Positions 52,101-59,779 of a DNA stretch of 64,000 nt are shown piece by piece. Under the pieces are notes generated by a model. The model saw nothing but the letters and a program-made list of their open reading frames with translations, was not told the origin of the DNA and did no database searches. The DNA is taken from positions 49,714,414 to 49,778,413 of the forward strand of contig OY759261.1 in assembly GCA_963662155.1 (NCBI GenBank), in the 5' to 3' direction. Each line of letters opens with the position of its first letter. The first letter of the stretch is position 1. Source of the stretch: Lamellibrachia columna. Lineage: Eukaryota; Annelida; Polychaeta; Sabellida; Siboglinidae. The position numbers and the translations under genes are program-made.

Positions 52101-55100
52101 TACATACATGCGTATGTGTGTGCGTACATACATACATACGTACATTACACCAACAAATCCATGCCAAAAACTCCACACATACCGTATTATTCCCTATAGA
52201 TGCGCAGTGCACGTGTGCGAAGGCTTGGGTGCACGTCTATTAGTTCTCAAATGTGGCCCGAATCATGTTCTACCGCTATGGGTGAAATCAGCCTCTAAAT
52301 CAGACTGGTAGCTAATCCGCAGTGTGGCGCCACTGTGAACTATGCAAAGAATGTGGGGCGCTTCTAGGGAATGACTCGGGAACCATGTCATTGATCACCG
52401 ATCTATTTTATAAGTAGAGCTTGTTTTGCGTGATGTATTTTGTCCAATCTACATGTGCTTTGAATTGTTTTGATGGTGCTAAATAAACTTAATGTAAGCC
52501 TACAATGAGGTGTTGCGTTGTTTGTTTTGCACTTAGCAAAGATGCAGTTTCAGCGCATCTACAAAAACAAACGACATTAGATCGACACACTACAAAAATG
52601 CACGAGAAAAACACTGAAACAGCATGTTCGTTCGCGGTTTTTGTAATTCAAGACAAACAACATCAGCCGGCCACTACTCGAGTGATAAATAAAAGCTAGT
52701 CCTAGTACTTCCACAGACATCTGGTGAAAGCCACCAGTAGTGATAACAATGTGGTGCCACGTTGCAGCTAAAAACACACACTATGAATTATTTCTAAAGA
52801 ATCCGCAAGGTGATGCCAGCCGCAGCAGTACTGCTGCGTTTAGCATGCCTTCACTCCTGAAAATCTATGTTTTTGCGTATGGTTTCACTTCTCAAAAAGG
52901 GGGGTGTGCGTCTATTAGGTGGTGCGTTACTATTGGGAATTATACGGTATATTGTTATTATGCACGCACGCACACACACATGCATGCACTAGTGGCAAAT
53001 GTACCTTTTTTTGATGCTGAGTGTATTTTTAAAAAACTTACATGTGGCCCGAGCGAAGAATCGTACTTAGCAGCTGACCAAAGAGCTGAACATGTCAGAG
53101 CAACTAATCCCACAGCAGCAGCTGACCCGACAACGCTCTCTGTTGTACCACCTGACCATGCAACTATTTTTGCCACAGCAACTGGCATAATAGCTGTCAG
53201 AGTTTTCTGGGTGACAAGAGCATATCCAGTGAAGTGGTTGGTCACAATGGAGCATGTCTTGGTAAACCCATCCTCAGTGCATTCAGCAGGTGGTTTGTGC
53301 TCCTTCCAACACATTGGTTCATCCACATCAGTCTCACTACAAATTGGACAATATTTCACATTAGTGAAACCTCTAAGTAAATTCATGCACAGGCAACATA
53401 TTTATCATCAATAGTTTGCCATGTGATAGATGCATATCATATCGTAAACGTTTTACACTTTTATTAAACCAAGAAAAACTGTTAATACAACCAGTAGTTC
53501 GAATAAAGAAGATTGACATAATATTGCTGTAATACATCGCTGTTGGAGAGTCAAAACACTGGAAGTCCAGTTTGATTTGACCTAAGTGGTTGGTTCGATA
53601 TGTGCCTATTAGGTGAATTAAAAGCCCACAAACGAAATTCAACTTGTTTCGACTCGTCAACAGTGACATGCAAGGTGAAGCTATCTTAACGAGCAAATGC
53701 CAATTATCTAAACTAAAACTGTGACATGGTACACCGATGAAAGGAATGTTATATTACAAATACGACAATTTACAGATATCAGTAAAATGTGTACCATGTA
53801 TAAAAAAACATGGTTATCAGTAAACTTGTTGCTTTGGATAGGAATCTTATTATATACTGAAAGTGGCAGTGAATTTGAAATGAACCAACTGTGTCATCAC
53901 AGATGTTGTATGTACTATTTTTAGAACCACTGCAATGTGAATAGTGTAACACAGGTGTACGCGATGCGTGTCCAATTAACATAATAATGACAACTAGAAT
54001 TATGCTACCAATTGACGAAAAAATGCCCCACATTAAGTTAAGTTGGGATGTAGTGGTTGTTTGCAGTATTTTATGTGGATTTATTTGGTTCATATACAGA
54101 ATGTCCATTCCTCCACATCAAACATACTTACTGACCCCATTTACAATCATTGTCTTTAGCCCTAATAAAAAATAAATATTAAATAAATAGATCAACAGAC
54201 AGAATTCCCAAGTAGACATTAATTAAGAAACAATACTTTATACCAAAAAACAAAAGTCATGGTTTTGGGGCTATGCAAGAAATAATATGCAAGAAATAAT
54301 AAAAACTAACCACATGCAACTTAAATCAAGAATATCAGGCCAGTGGTTTACTTAGAATGTGTTCTAAAAGGTTTACTTAGAATGTGTCCTAAAAGGTTTA
54401 CTTAGAATGTGTCCTAAAAGGTTTACTTAGAATGTGTCCTAAAAGTGGGGGATTCTGGTCATTTCTCAGAATGACTGATGGTTGACATGTTAACTAGTGT
54501 GGCCGATAAGTGCATGCACAGTTCTATGAAATCGGGGTAACCTAGACTACAAGTGATGTATTAAGGGAAGCCGGCATACACAGAACCAAGGTATTCTCAA
54601 ACAAACGTGTTATTTTGTCAGAAAGAGGACTAGTTGAGCAAACAAAGGCCAACCTGTTACATAAGTTGGACACAAATAGCGTGTGGCACTGCCCATGAAA
54701 ATAAGATGTTGTGTGTTCAACAAGGTTTTCCAAGTAAACCACTGGCGTGATATTCTTAACTGTAGTTGCAAATGGTTATGTTTTAGTAACTCTTACAGGT
54801 GCATTGGCAGAAAACCATGAATTTTGTTTCGCTTTAACCTATTGTAAAGAAATCCTACATGTTATAGTGAGTTTTGCATCTTCTAATTATAGTACAAATC
54901 ATAGTATCATCAACAACTATGTACACATTTAGAATAACCAAATTCATTTCCCTCTGATAGATAGATTAATTAAACATGCAAGTGTATACCTGCACAACAC
55001 CAGCATCTTGGATGATTCCTGAACTGCTTCTGGGTCATAGTCAAATGACAGTGTGACGCGATGTTTGAAGGACATACCATGCGGTAGGCAATGGACCACC

Positions 55101-58100
55101 GGCCCAACCAAGAGCTGGTTATATGGCAACTTTGGCCGGTCTGACGTATTGTAACTGAAGGCTATTGAAATTGTGCGCTCTTTTTCAAGAGCACCCTTTG
55201 GAATTGTCAGCGAGACATTTCCCACATGAATGCAGCAACCTTCTGGACCAACATGAAAGTTCCAGTACCGACGGTCATTCAACACTGCAACAGCAAGACA
55301 GTATCTGTTAGGTAAGTAAGTACAGTATCTGTTAGGTAAGTAAGTACAGTACCTGTTAGGTAAGTAAGTACAGTATCTGTTAGGTAAGTAAGTACAGTAT
55401 CTGTTAGGTAAGTAAGTACAGTATCTGTTAGGTAAGTAAGTACAGTATCTGTTAGGTAAGTAAGTACAGTATCTGTTAGGTAAGTAAGTACAGTATCTGT
55501 TAGGTAAGTAAGTACAGTATCTGTTAGGTAAGTAAGTACAGTATATGTTAGGTAAGTAAGTACAGTACCTGTTAGGTAAGTAAGTACAGTATCTGTTAGG
55601 TAAGTAAGTACAGTATCTGTTAGGTAAGTAAGTACAGTATCTGTTAGGTAAGTAAGTACAGTACCTGTTAGGTAAGTAAGTACAGTATCTGTTAGGTAAG
55701 TAAGTACAGTATCTGTTAGGTAAGTAAGTACAGTATCTGTTAGGTAAGTAAGTACAGTATCTGTTAGGTAAGTAAGTACAGTATCTGTTAGGTAAGTAAG
55801 TACAGTATCTGTTAGGTAAGTAAGTACAGTATCTGTTAGGTAAGTAAGTACAGTATCTGTTAGGTAAGTAAGTACAGTACCTGTTAGGTAAGTAAGTACA
55901 GTATCTGTTAGGTAAGTAAGTACAGTATCTGTTAGGTAAGTAAGTACAGTATCTGTTAGGTAAGTAAGTACAGTACCTGTTAGGTAAGTAAGTACAGTAT
56001 CTGTTAGGTAAGTAAGTACAGTATCTGTTAGGTAAGTAAGTACAGTATCTGTTAGGTAAGTAAGTACAGTATCTGTTAGGTAAGTAAGTACAGTATCTGT
56101 TAGGTAAGTAAGTACAGTATCTGTTAGGTAAGTAAGTACAGTATCTGTTAGGTAAGTAAGTACAGTATCTGTTAGGTAAGTAAGTACAGTACCTGTTAGG
56201 TAAGTAAGTACAGTATCTGTTAGGTAAGTAAGTACAGTATCTGTTAGGTAAGTAAGTACAGTATCTGTTAGGTAAGTAAGTACAGTATCTGTTAGGTAAG
56301 TAAGTACAGTATCTGTTAGGTAAGTAAGTACAGTACCTGTTAGGTAAGTAAGTACAGTATCTGTTAGGTAAGTAAGTACAGTATCTGTTAGGTAAGTAAG
56401 TACAGTACCTGTTAGGTAAGTAAGTACAGTATCTGTTAGGTAAGTAAGTACAGTACCTGTTAGGTAAGTAAGTACAGTACCTGTTAGGTAAGTAAGTACA
56501 GTATCTGTTAGGTAAGTAAGTACAGTATCTGTTAGGTAAGTAAGTACAGTATCTGTTAGGTAAGTAAGTACAGTATCTGTTAGGTAAGTAAGTACAGTAC
56601 CTGTTAGGTAAGTAAGTACAGTATCTGTTAGGTAAGTAAGTACAGTACCTGTTAGGTAAGTAAGTACAGTACCTGTTAGGTAAGTAAGTACAGTATCTGT
56701 TAGGTAAGTAAGTACAGTACCTGTTAGGTAAGTAAGTACAGTATCTGTTAGGTAAGTAAGTACAGTACCTGTTAGGTAAGTAAGTACAGTACCTGTTAGG
56801 TAAGTAAGTACAGTACCTGTTAGGTAAGTAAGTACAGTACCTGTTAGGTAAGTAAGTACAGTATCTGTTAGGTAAGTAAGTACAGTACCTGTTAGGTAAG
56901 TAAGTACAGTATCTGTTAGGTAAGTAAGTACAGTATCTGTTAGGTAAGTAAGTACAGTATCTGTTAGGTAAGTAAGTACAGTATCTGTTAGGTAAGTAAG
57001 TACAGTATCTGTTAGGTAAGTAAGTACAGTATCTGTTAGGTAAGTAAGTACAGTATCTGTTAGGTAAGTAAGTACAGTATCTGTTAGGTAAGTAAGTACA
57101 GTATCTGTTAGGTAAGTAAGTACAGTATCTGTTAGGTAAGTAAGTACAGTATCTGTTAGGTAAGTAAGTACAGTATCTGTTAGGTAAGTAAGTACAGTAT
57201 CTGTTAGGTAAGTAAGTACAGTACCTGTTAGGTAAGTAAGTACAGTACCTGTTAGGTAAGTAAGTACAGTACCTGTTAGGTAAGTAAGTACAGTACCTGT
57301 TAGGTAAGTAAGTACAGTACCTGTTAGGTAAGTAAGTACAGTATCTGTTAGGTAAGTAAGTACAGTATCTGTTAGGTAAGTAAGTACAGTATCTGTTAGG
57401 TAAGTAAGTACAGTATCTGTTAGGTAAGTAAGTACAGTATCTGTTAGGTAAGTAAGTACAGTATCTGTTAGGTAAGTAAGTACAGTATCTGTTAGGTAAG
57501 TAAGTACAGTATCTGTTAGGTAAGTAAGTACAGTATCTGTTAGGTAAGTAAGTACAGTATCTGTTAGGTAAGTAAGTACAGTATCTGTTAGGTAAGTAAG
57601 TACAGTATCTGTTAGGTAAGTAAGTACAGTATCTGTTAGGTAAGTAAGTACAGTACCTGTTAGGTAAGTAAGTACAGTACCTGTTAGGTAAGTAAGTACA
57701 GTACCTGTTAGGTAAGTAAGTACAGTACCTGTTAGGTAAGTAAGTACAGTACCTGTTAGGTAAGTAAGTACAGTATCTGTTAGGTAAGTAAGTACAGTAT
57801 CTGTTAGGTAAGTAAGTACAGTATCTGTTAGGTAAGTAAGTACAGTATCTGTTAGGTAAGTAAGTACAGTATCTGTTAGGTAAGTAAGTACAGTATCTGT
57901 TAGGTAAGTAAGTACAGTATCTGTTAGGTAAGTAAGTACAGTATCTGTTAGGTAAGTAAGTACAGTATCTGTTAGGTAAGTAAGTACAGTATCTGTTAGG
58001 TAAGTAAGTACAGTATCTGTTAGGTAAGTAAGTACAGTATCTGTTAGGTAAGTAAGTACAGTATCTGTTAGGTAAGTAAGTACAGTATCTGTTAGGTAAG

Positions 58101-59673
58101 TAAGTACAGTATCTGTTAGGTAAGTAAGTACAGTATCTGTTAGGTAAGTAAGTACAGTATCTGTTAGGTAAGTAAGTACAGTATCTGTTAGGTAAGTAAG
58201 TACAGTATCTGTTAGGTAAGTAAGTACAGTATCTGTTAGGTAAGTAAGTACAGTATCTGTTAGGTAAGTAAGTACAGTATCTGTTAGGTAAGTAAGTACA
58301 GTACCTGTTAGGTAAGTAAGTACAGTACCTGTTAGGTAAGTAAGTACAGTACCTGTTAGGTAAGTAAGTACAGTACCTGTTAGGTAAGTAAGTACAGTAC
58401 CTGTTAGGTAAGTAAGTACAGTATCTGTTAGGTAAGTAAGTACAGTATCTGTTAGGTAAGTAAGTACAGTATCTGTTAGGTAAGTAAGTACAGTATCTGT
58501 TAGGTAAGTAAGTACAGTATCTGTTAGGTAAGTAAGTACAGTATCTGTTAGGTAAGTAAGTACAGTATCTGTTAGGTAAGTAAGTACAGTATCTGTTAGG
58601 TAAGTAAGTACAGTATCTGTTAGGTAAGTAAGTACATGTATGTATTCTAGTATGTGATATTTTGTTCTTTCTTATTCAGAATGTGCAGCATTGATTTAAT
58701 GAATATGAAAAATAGGCACTAACACTTGACAATCAGTTTGTTTTGTGACTTTTATGTGAATATATATGGAAGAAGGGTGGTGGTGCAATGTTTCTTTTAT
58801 AAAAGGAACAATATTTATACGACAGCATTGTTCTCTTCTTGAACAAAGTTGGCAAATACTGTTGTGACCTCCATTTGATGACTGTATCGTCATTAGCATT
58901 GTTGCATGACAAATCTGCTGGCAGTCTTAAATTTGGGGTTGTTGTGCTATATACCATTAATATGCCAGCCAAGAGGCTGGAAGAACAAGCTGCAGAATGG
59001 AATAAAGTGGAAGGCATCATGTGGCATAGGAGGTTGAAGAAACCGTGGAAGAGAAAAGCTTGAGTGCTATCAGCGTGTGTGTATGGGTTGGGAATACAGG
59101 CAGCTGAAAACAACAGGTTTTGGAGAATCTGTATTGTGAAATGGGGTATGATGACAGGACGAGGCGAATAGTGAGAAGAGATTGGAATGCAGAAGCACAT
59201 GAAAAGGTAAGATAGTTGGCAACCGATTGCAATGGACAGATCACGTACAGAGTGATTAAAAATACTGAAAAATACTAGAAAAGGCAGATGTGTAAAACAG
59301 AGAGTGGGAGAGAACGCAACAAGCAATCATGACGGCAAATATGAGAAAGATGTTATAACATCTGTACTGGGGCTGCCACCCAATTTGGGAAGAAGAACCA
59401 TTTTTATACAAATATTACACAAAAGAAAAAACATCAGCCAATGTATGGTGGAGAGGACAACGACAGGATTCAAGATGGTGATATAAAACATTAAAAATGA
59501 AGGTGTAATAACATCGGGATATGAAGTAAATACCATTTAAAGAGACAACGATTAGGAGAAGCCTTTGTCCAGTTGAAGGAAAACAAGGTATACAAATTGT
59601 GTTATTTATTAACGTCACCCATGATAAACTGTCATACCTCTGGATTCATCCTCCTTGCCGTATTGGACTTGCT
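30986..59673 (-). CDS. ZU5-kinase-KEN ribonuclease protein (IRE1/RNase L-like), 5' incomplete
   Basis: Twelve minus-strand exons, all with GT/AG borders and matching phases, join to an uninterrupted 647-residue reading frame ending at TGA (30988-30986); a tentative 36-bp exon precedes them. Numbering from the ZU5 exon: ZU5 about 12-98; a Cys-rich UPA-like beta segment about 99-155; a possible membrane helix 177-199; a charged linker 209-245; a protein kinase about 244-488 with GSSGTRVYVG, Lys272, Glu290, HCD (Asp362), Asn367, DFG (Asp380) and Glu404; a KEN ribonuclease about 489-645 with Arg584, Asn585 and His589. IRE1 and RNase L share the kinase-KEN half: dimerisation switches on RNA cleavage. 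What activates this protein is unknown. ZU5-UPA modules occur in UNC5, PIDD, ankyrins and the FIIND of NLRP1/CARD8. Upstream exons are outside the window. No transcript evidence; exon joining is my inference, but phases agree at all eleven junctions. Confidence 0.85.
31385..31533 (-). CDS. Exon 11: KEN active-site exon
   Basis: Acceptor TGTTTACAG, donor GTAAGT. Encodes MPLLVGKFQDDFKRIF and CHLLRTLRNIQSHYSE. The LRN-x-x-x-H pattern aligns with the catalytic Arg, Asn and His of IRE1 (AMRNKKHHY) and RNase L (IRNLGEH). Confidence 0.88.
31612..34072 (+). repeat. 32-bp minisatellite, about 75 copies
   Basis: Unit GAATGACACCCAGACTTCCC plus TACAATGAACAG, strongly diverged, filling most of the intron between exons 10 and 11. 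Confidence 0.97.
34073..35060. other. Intron sequence, nothing else seen
   Basis: Remainder of the intron between exons 10 and 11 of the ZU5-kinase-KEN gene; AT-rich, no second gene recognised. Confidence 0.5.
35061..35148 (-). CDS. Exon 10: KEN domain
   Basis: Acceptor TTTTGCACAG, donor TGG/GTGCGT. Encodes GSKKWKQNKT and AEVIEKAKATVLPTGKTNW, the segment of the KEN domain that in IRE1 ends with a conserved Trp. Phase fits both neighbours (TA + T before, phase 0 after). Confidence 0.8.
35476..35553 (-). CDS. Exon 9: start of KEN domain
   Basis: Acceptor TTCTTCCAG, donor GTGAGT. Encodes HAYLWTSDKRFQFLAAIGDE, the counterpart of the HPxFWxxxKRLxFLxxVSD motif opening the KEN domain. AG + G gives the Arg joining it to exon 8. 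Confidence 0.88.
35554..37029. other. Intron sequence, no other gene
   Basis: Intron 8 (part). Contains short degenerate repeats of CAGTGCCAGTGCA at 36010-36150 and a T-run near 36345. No coding signal. Confidence 0.45.
37030..37560. promoter_or_regulatory. CpG-richer segment, possible internal promoter
   Basis: Compared with the AT-rich intron around it this part has many CpG, a TGATTGGTTT (inverted CCAAT) near 37418 and a CACGTG near 37505. No TATA box or linked exon was identified, so the promoter role is speculative. Confidence 0.2.
37690..37990 (+). mobile_element. AT-rich repeat with SINE-like 3' tail
   Basis: Many repeats of TTTAATTTTAATGT followed by AGCGCCTTGAGTAG and GGTTATATAAGTG, the common 3' end of invertebrate SINEs, then an ATTC repeat. 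Confidence 0.45.
38444..38649 (-). CDS. Exon 8: kinase C-lobe
   Basis: Acceptor GACTTCCAG, donor CAG/GTAATG. Encodes VAGMVAFYMISGGTHPF and AVDMVKKMLADLQADRPFAD, kinase subdomains IX to XI; the D-R-P motif carries the C-lobe Arg. It is very like the corresponding IRE1 region (GxxxxYxLxxGxHPF). Confidence 0.9.
38762..39612. mobile_element. Possible hAT-like non-autonomous element (weak)
   Basis: Both ends carry CAGGCCTG and next to it many GTAAT/ATTAC words (TTACATTACGACGTAATC left; TTACTATTGCTATTATAGC right), a texture seen in some hAT elements. No target duplication was found. Confidence 0.3.
40112..40182 (-). CDS. Exon 7: kinase activation segment
   Basis: Acceptor TTTATACAG, donor TAT/GTTGGT. 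Encodes TRRWKAREVLQLGGHYNTAS and EIY. The G-T-x-x-W-x-A-x-E motif is the P+1 loop and APE-equivalent (Glu404 kept). Short exon of 71 bp found only by phase and motif. Confidence 0.82.
40390..42030 (-). pseudogene. LINE-D: ORF2 N-terminus and endonuclease, with degenerate 2A-like motif
   Basis: Antisense to the plus strand, same orientation as the host gene. A start at 42025 gives a hydrophobic leader (MAKSWLIQIITVIVLVTIII), then LIALAGDIHSQPWH, a damaged version of the GDI-x-x-NPGP sequence found at the N-terminus of some CR1/L2-type ORFs. Endonuclease pieces follow: NVHGGGVLIDF (about 41180-41215), NFLDLILTSNPYIF and PGMSDHESVIF (about 40770-40890). Reverse-transcriptase traces run to about 40390. 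Multiple stops. It is inserted in the intron between exons 6 and 7. Confidence 0.75.
41581..41703 (-). repeat. 41-bp tandem repeat, 3 copies, inside LINE-D
   Basis: Unit CATTGGCTTATCAAAGAGTT, GTAGGATGATGGGGACATGC, C; nearly identical copies. Confidence 0.95.
42219..42253. other. Perfect 16-bp hairpin with 3-nt loop
   Basis: CATCATCTTGGACATT, TTG, then the exact reverse complement. Lies about 190 bp before the LINE-D start codon, in intron 6. Confidence 0.85.
42254..43539. other. Intron sequence, nothing else seen
   Basis: Rest of the intron between exons 6 and 7; ends in an ATTTATT-rich tract (43315-43440). Confidence 0.5.
43540..43633 (-). CDS. Exon 6: kinase catalytic loop and DFG
   Basis: Acceptor ATGTTGCAG, donor CAG/GTTTGT. 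Encodes PENILVHASGQLKLGDFGIS followed by RKIGRKP: the Asn of the catalytic loop and the magnesium-binding DFG. It joins exon 5 as HCDLT-PEN. Confidence 0.9.
43681..44090. mobile_element. Near-perfect palindrome, about 205-bp arms (foldback element)
   Basis: 43681-43885 and 43886-44090 are reverse complements with few differences; the centre is an AT-rich TATATA/TACATT tract. Outer ends read AATGACGTATTGGGTGG and its complement. No coding content and no loop gene, so it behaves as a foldback/MITE-like unit or a de novo inverted duplication. Confidence 0.93.
44330..44405 (-). mobile_element. Short LINE C-terminal remnant
   Basis: Minus strand reads WRTKARDRGEWRRLVETAV, resembling the last residues of some LINE ORF2 proteins (A-x-D-R-x-x-W-R-x-L). 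Only about 75 bp are preserved. Confidence 0.35.
44790..45042 (+). repeat. 30-bp degenerate minisatellite, about 8 copies
   Basis: Unit like TGTAGCCACCCAACTAGTTA plus CCTCATGGAC, strongly diverged; spurious ORFs on both strands come from it. Confidence 0.8.
46080..46253 (-). CDS. Exon 5: kinase hinge to HCD motif
   Basis: Acceptor GTTTTAG, donor ACT/GTGAGC. Encodes TADSVMYKYELCDYTLDAWI and LLTALKYLHQNGFLHCDLT. The hinge ELCDYTL and HCD (for HRD) are seen; Asp362 is kept while the Arg is Cys. An internal GCAG could be an alternative acceptor, but only the TAG fits the phase of exon 4. Confidence 0.88.
46440..46560 (+). repeat. Dispersed repeat, related to 59780-60780
   Basis: GACTCTGTCTGTCTGTTCCC followed by TCATATCTAGGTCGGTTTC and GGGACTGAAATTTTT parallels 60095-60165. 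Confidence 0.6.
47079..47290 (+). repeat. 42-bp minisatellite, 5 copies
   Basis: Unit TTTCCTTCAGTAGTTTCTGT, GGAATCCTGTCCTCTCCAGG, TG. Intronic; the length is divisible by three, giving spurious repetitive ORFs. Confidence 0.95.
47566..47740 (-). CDS. Exon 4: kinase N-lobe
   Basis: Acceptor TTTCTATAG, donor TAT/GTAAGA. Encodes SSGTRVYVGFNSPLVNTVEE, then AAVKVLP (ATP-binding Lys272) and the C-helix Glu290 in ETKIL, ending HINIVAYY. GG + G supplies the first Gly of the glycine loop. Confidence 0.88.
47979..48236 (-). CDS. Unassigned Cys-rich open frame
   Basis: 85 residues, open and with protein-like composition: CRNCVEML, then IVIICRPVCNKCTVLCMYGF and EQEKRSDFWQ. Four CxxC-type cysteines could bind zinc. 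It lies in intron 3-4 of the ZU5-kinase-KEN gene on the same strand but has no convincing splice sites or phase fit. Could be a transposon remnant; not recognised. Confidence 0.25.
   Translation of the reverse strand: MSEITVYHVIIMCRNCVEMLHDDLLNDGIVIICRPVCNKCTVLCMYGFEQEKRSDFWQSTATEDTGHSGAKINDYKHVMSMRGRI
48312..49008 (+). repeat. 66/71-bp minisatellite, about 10 copies
   Basis: Unit contains AATACACAGTGAATCAGCAC, AAGGTACTATTCCAGTACAC and GGTAGTGTCCACAAAACCTG; the two lengths differ by an AAAGA insertion. Confidence 0.96.
49737..50624. mobile_element. Large foldback containing LINE RT fragments on both arms
   Basis: 49737-50006 is repeated inverted at about 50354-50624, and an inner hairpin pairs 50221-50274 with 50289-50342. 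The left arm carries LINE reverse-transcriptase traces on the plus strand (KLLEAMKPHKATGP at about 49867-49908; LMEFNPDKHKIII near 50128-50166). The left arm keeps a 210-bp piece (50007-50220) that is missing from the right. It looks like an inverted duplication of a LINE remnant. Confidence 0.85.
50625..50960 (+). repeat. Dispersed duplicate, copy 1
   Basis: About 335 bp nearly identical to 53673-54006 (for example GGTACACCGATGAAAGGAAT and GTGGCAGTGAATTTGAAATG). Starts exactly at the foldback's right border and ends at a TA microsatellite. Confidence 0.93.
50961..51725. other. Intron sequence, nothing else seen
   Basis: Intron between exons 3 and 4; begins with a TA microsatellite (50966-50988), otherwise AT-rich unique DNA. 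Confidence 0.5.
51726..51844 (-). CDS. Exon 3: linker before the kinase
   Basis: Acceptor TCTTTAG, donor GG/GTGGGT. Encodes PADCDRIKQQSSKFLSELTD and LKDTENKLVCKKEKFLIAT. Charged and probably helical, leading straight into the glycine loop. Phase 0 in, 2 out. Confidence 0.8.
52083..52145 (+). repeat. (CATA)n microsatellite, interrupted
   Basis: Runs of ACATACAT with GTGTGTGCG interruptions. Confidence 0.95.
52182..52947. mobile_element. 766-bp DNA element with TA flanks
   Basis: Starts CCGTATTATTCCCTATAG and ends TATTGGGAATTATACGG, inverted relative to each other, with TA on both sides (52180-52181, 52948-52949). Further inside, GTGCACGTCTATTAG and GTGTGCGTCTATTAGGT both occur. A 64-codon frame at 52505-52699 is not recognised. 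Fits a non-autonomous Tc1/mariner or pogo-type element; a degenerate relative lies at 22735-22835. Confidence 0.6.
53042..53372 (-). CDS. Exon 2: UPA-like segment and possible membrane helix
   Basis: Acceptor TTTACTTAG, donor CAT/GTAAGT. Encodes GFTNVKYCPICSETD, the beta-strand motif TCSIVTNHFTGYALV, then a Gly/Ala-rich hydrophobic stretch VVGSAAAVGLVALTCSALW. The N-H-F-x-x-Y/F pattern is common at the end of ZU5/UPA-type domains. The hydrophobic stretch is long enough for one membrane crossing but could also be an amphipathic or glycine-zipper helix. Confidence 0.82.
53673..54006 (+). repeat. Dispersed duplicate, copy 2
   Basis: Direct repeat of 50625-50960 with about a dozen differences; here without the adjoining foldback. 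Confidence 0.93.
54007..54989. other. Intron sequence
   Basis: Intron 1-2; contains only the 25-bp tandem repeat listed separately. Confidence 0.5.
54345..54445 (+). repeat. 25-bp minisatellite, 4 copies
   Basis: Unit GGTTTACTTAGAATGTGTCC plus TAAAA. Confidence 0.95.
54990..55284 (-). CDS. Exon 1: ZU5 domain
   Basis: Acceptor TGCTGTTGCAG, donor CAG/GTATAC. Encodes RYWNFHVGPEGCCIHVGNVS, LTIPKGALEKERTISIAFS, then GPVVHCLPHGMSFKHRVTLS and FDYDP. The G-G/C-x-h-x-V-x-x-h-x-I-P-x-G-A-L-x-x-x-x-x-I signature and the G-P-V-V-x-C-x-P-x-G-x-x-F-x-x-P/R-V-T-L-S block are those of ZU5 domains. One exon holds nearly the whole domain. Confidence 0.92.
55299..58635 (-). repeat. 24-bp minisatellite, about 139 copies
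   Basis: Plus-strand unit ACAGTATCTGTTAGGTAAGT plus AAGT, almost perfectly regular; the commonest variant has ACCTG instead of ATCTG. On the gene's own strand each unit contains CTAAC followed by AG, resembling a branch point and acceptor. The array begins 15 bp from the ZU5 exon acceptor and includes the intron's natural 3' end. Confidence 0.98.
58636..59637. other. Intron sequence, no supported gene
   Basis: Contains a 197-codon minus-strand open frame (59326-58733) without recognised domain or codon texture; treated as chance. Confidence 0.4.
59638..59673 (-). CDS. Tentative 36-bp exon before the ZU5 exon
   Basis: Acceptor TTTTGTTTCAG, donor GAG/GTATGA. In phase with the ZU5 exon it reads QVQYGKEDESR and shares a Val codon across the junction. 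No stop. Short, so it could be a coincidence. Confidence 0.45.
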
Positions 59674-59696
59674 CTGAAACAAAATATGGCATATTT

Positions 59697-59699
<3 letters not shown>

Positions 59700-59752
<53 letters not shown>
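59700..59752. repeat. (TA)n microsatellite
   Basis: About 26 copies of TA directly upstream (gene sense) of the tentative exon. Confidence 0.97.
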
Positions 59753-59760
<8 letters not shown>

Positions 59761-59779
59761 TAAGTAGTTTGTGATGCTT

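Noticed and set aside
58733..59326. 197-codon minus-strand open frame as an upstream exon of the ZU5-kinase-KEN gene
   Set aside because: Composition looks random, there is no domain, and the ZU5 exon phase is better served by the 59638-59673 exon.
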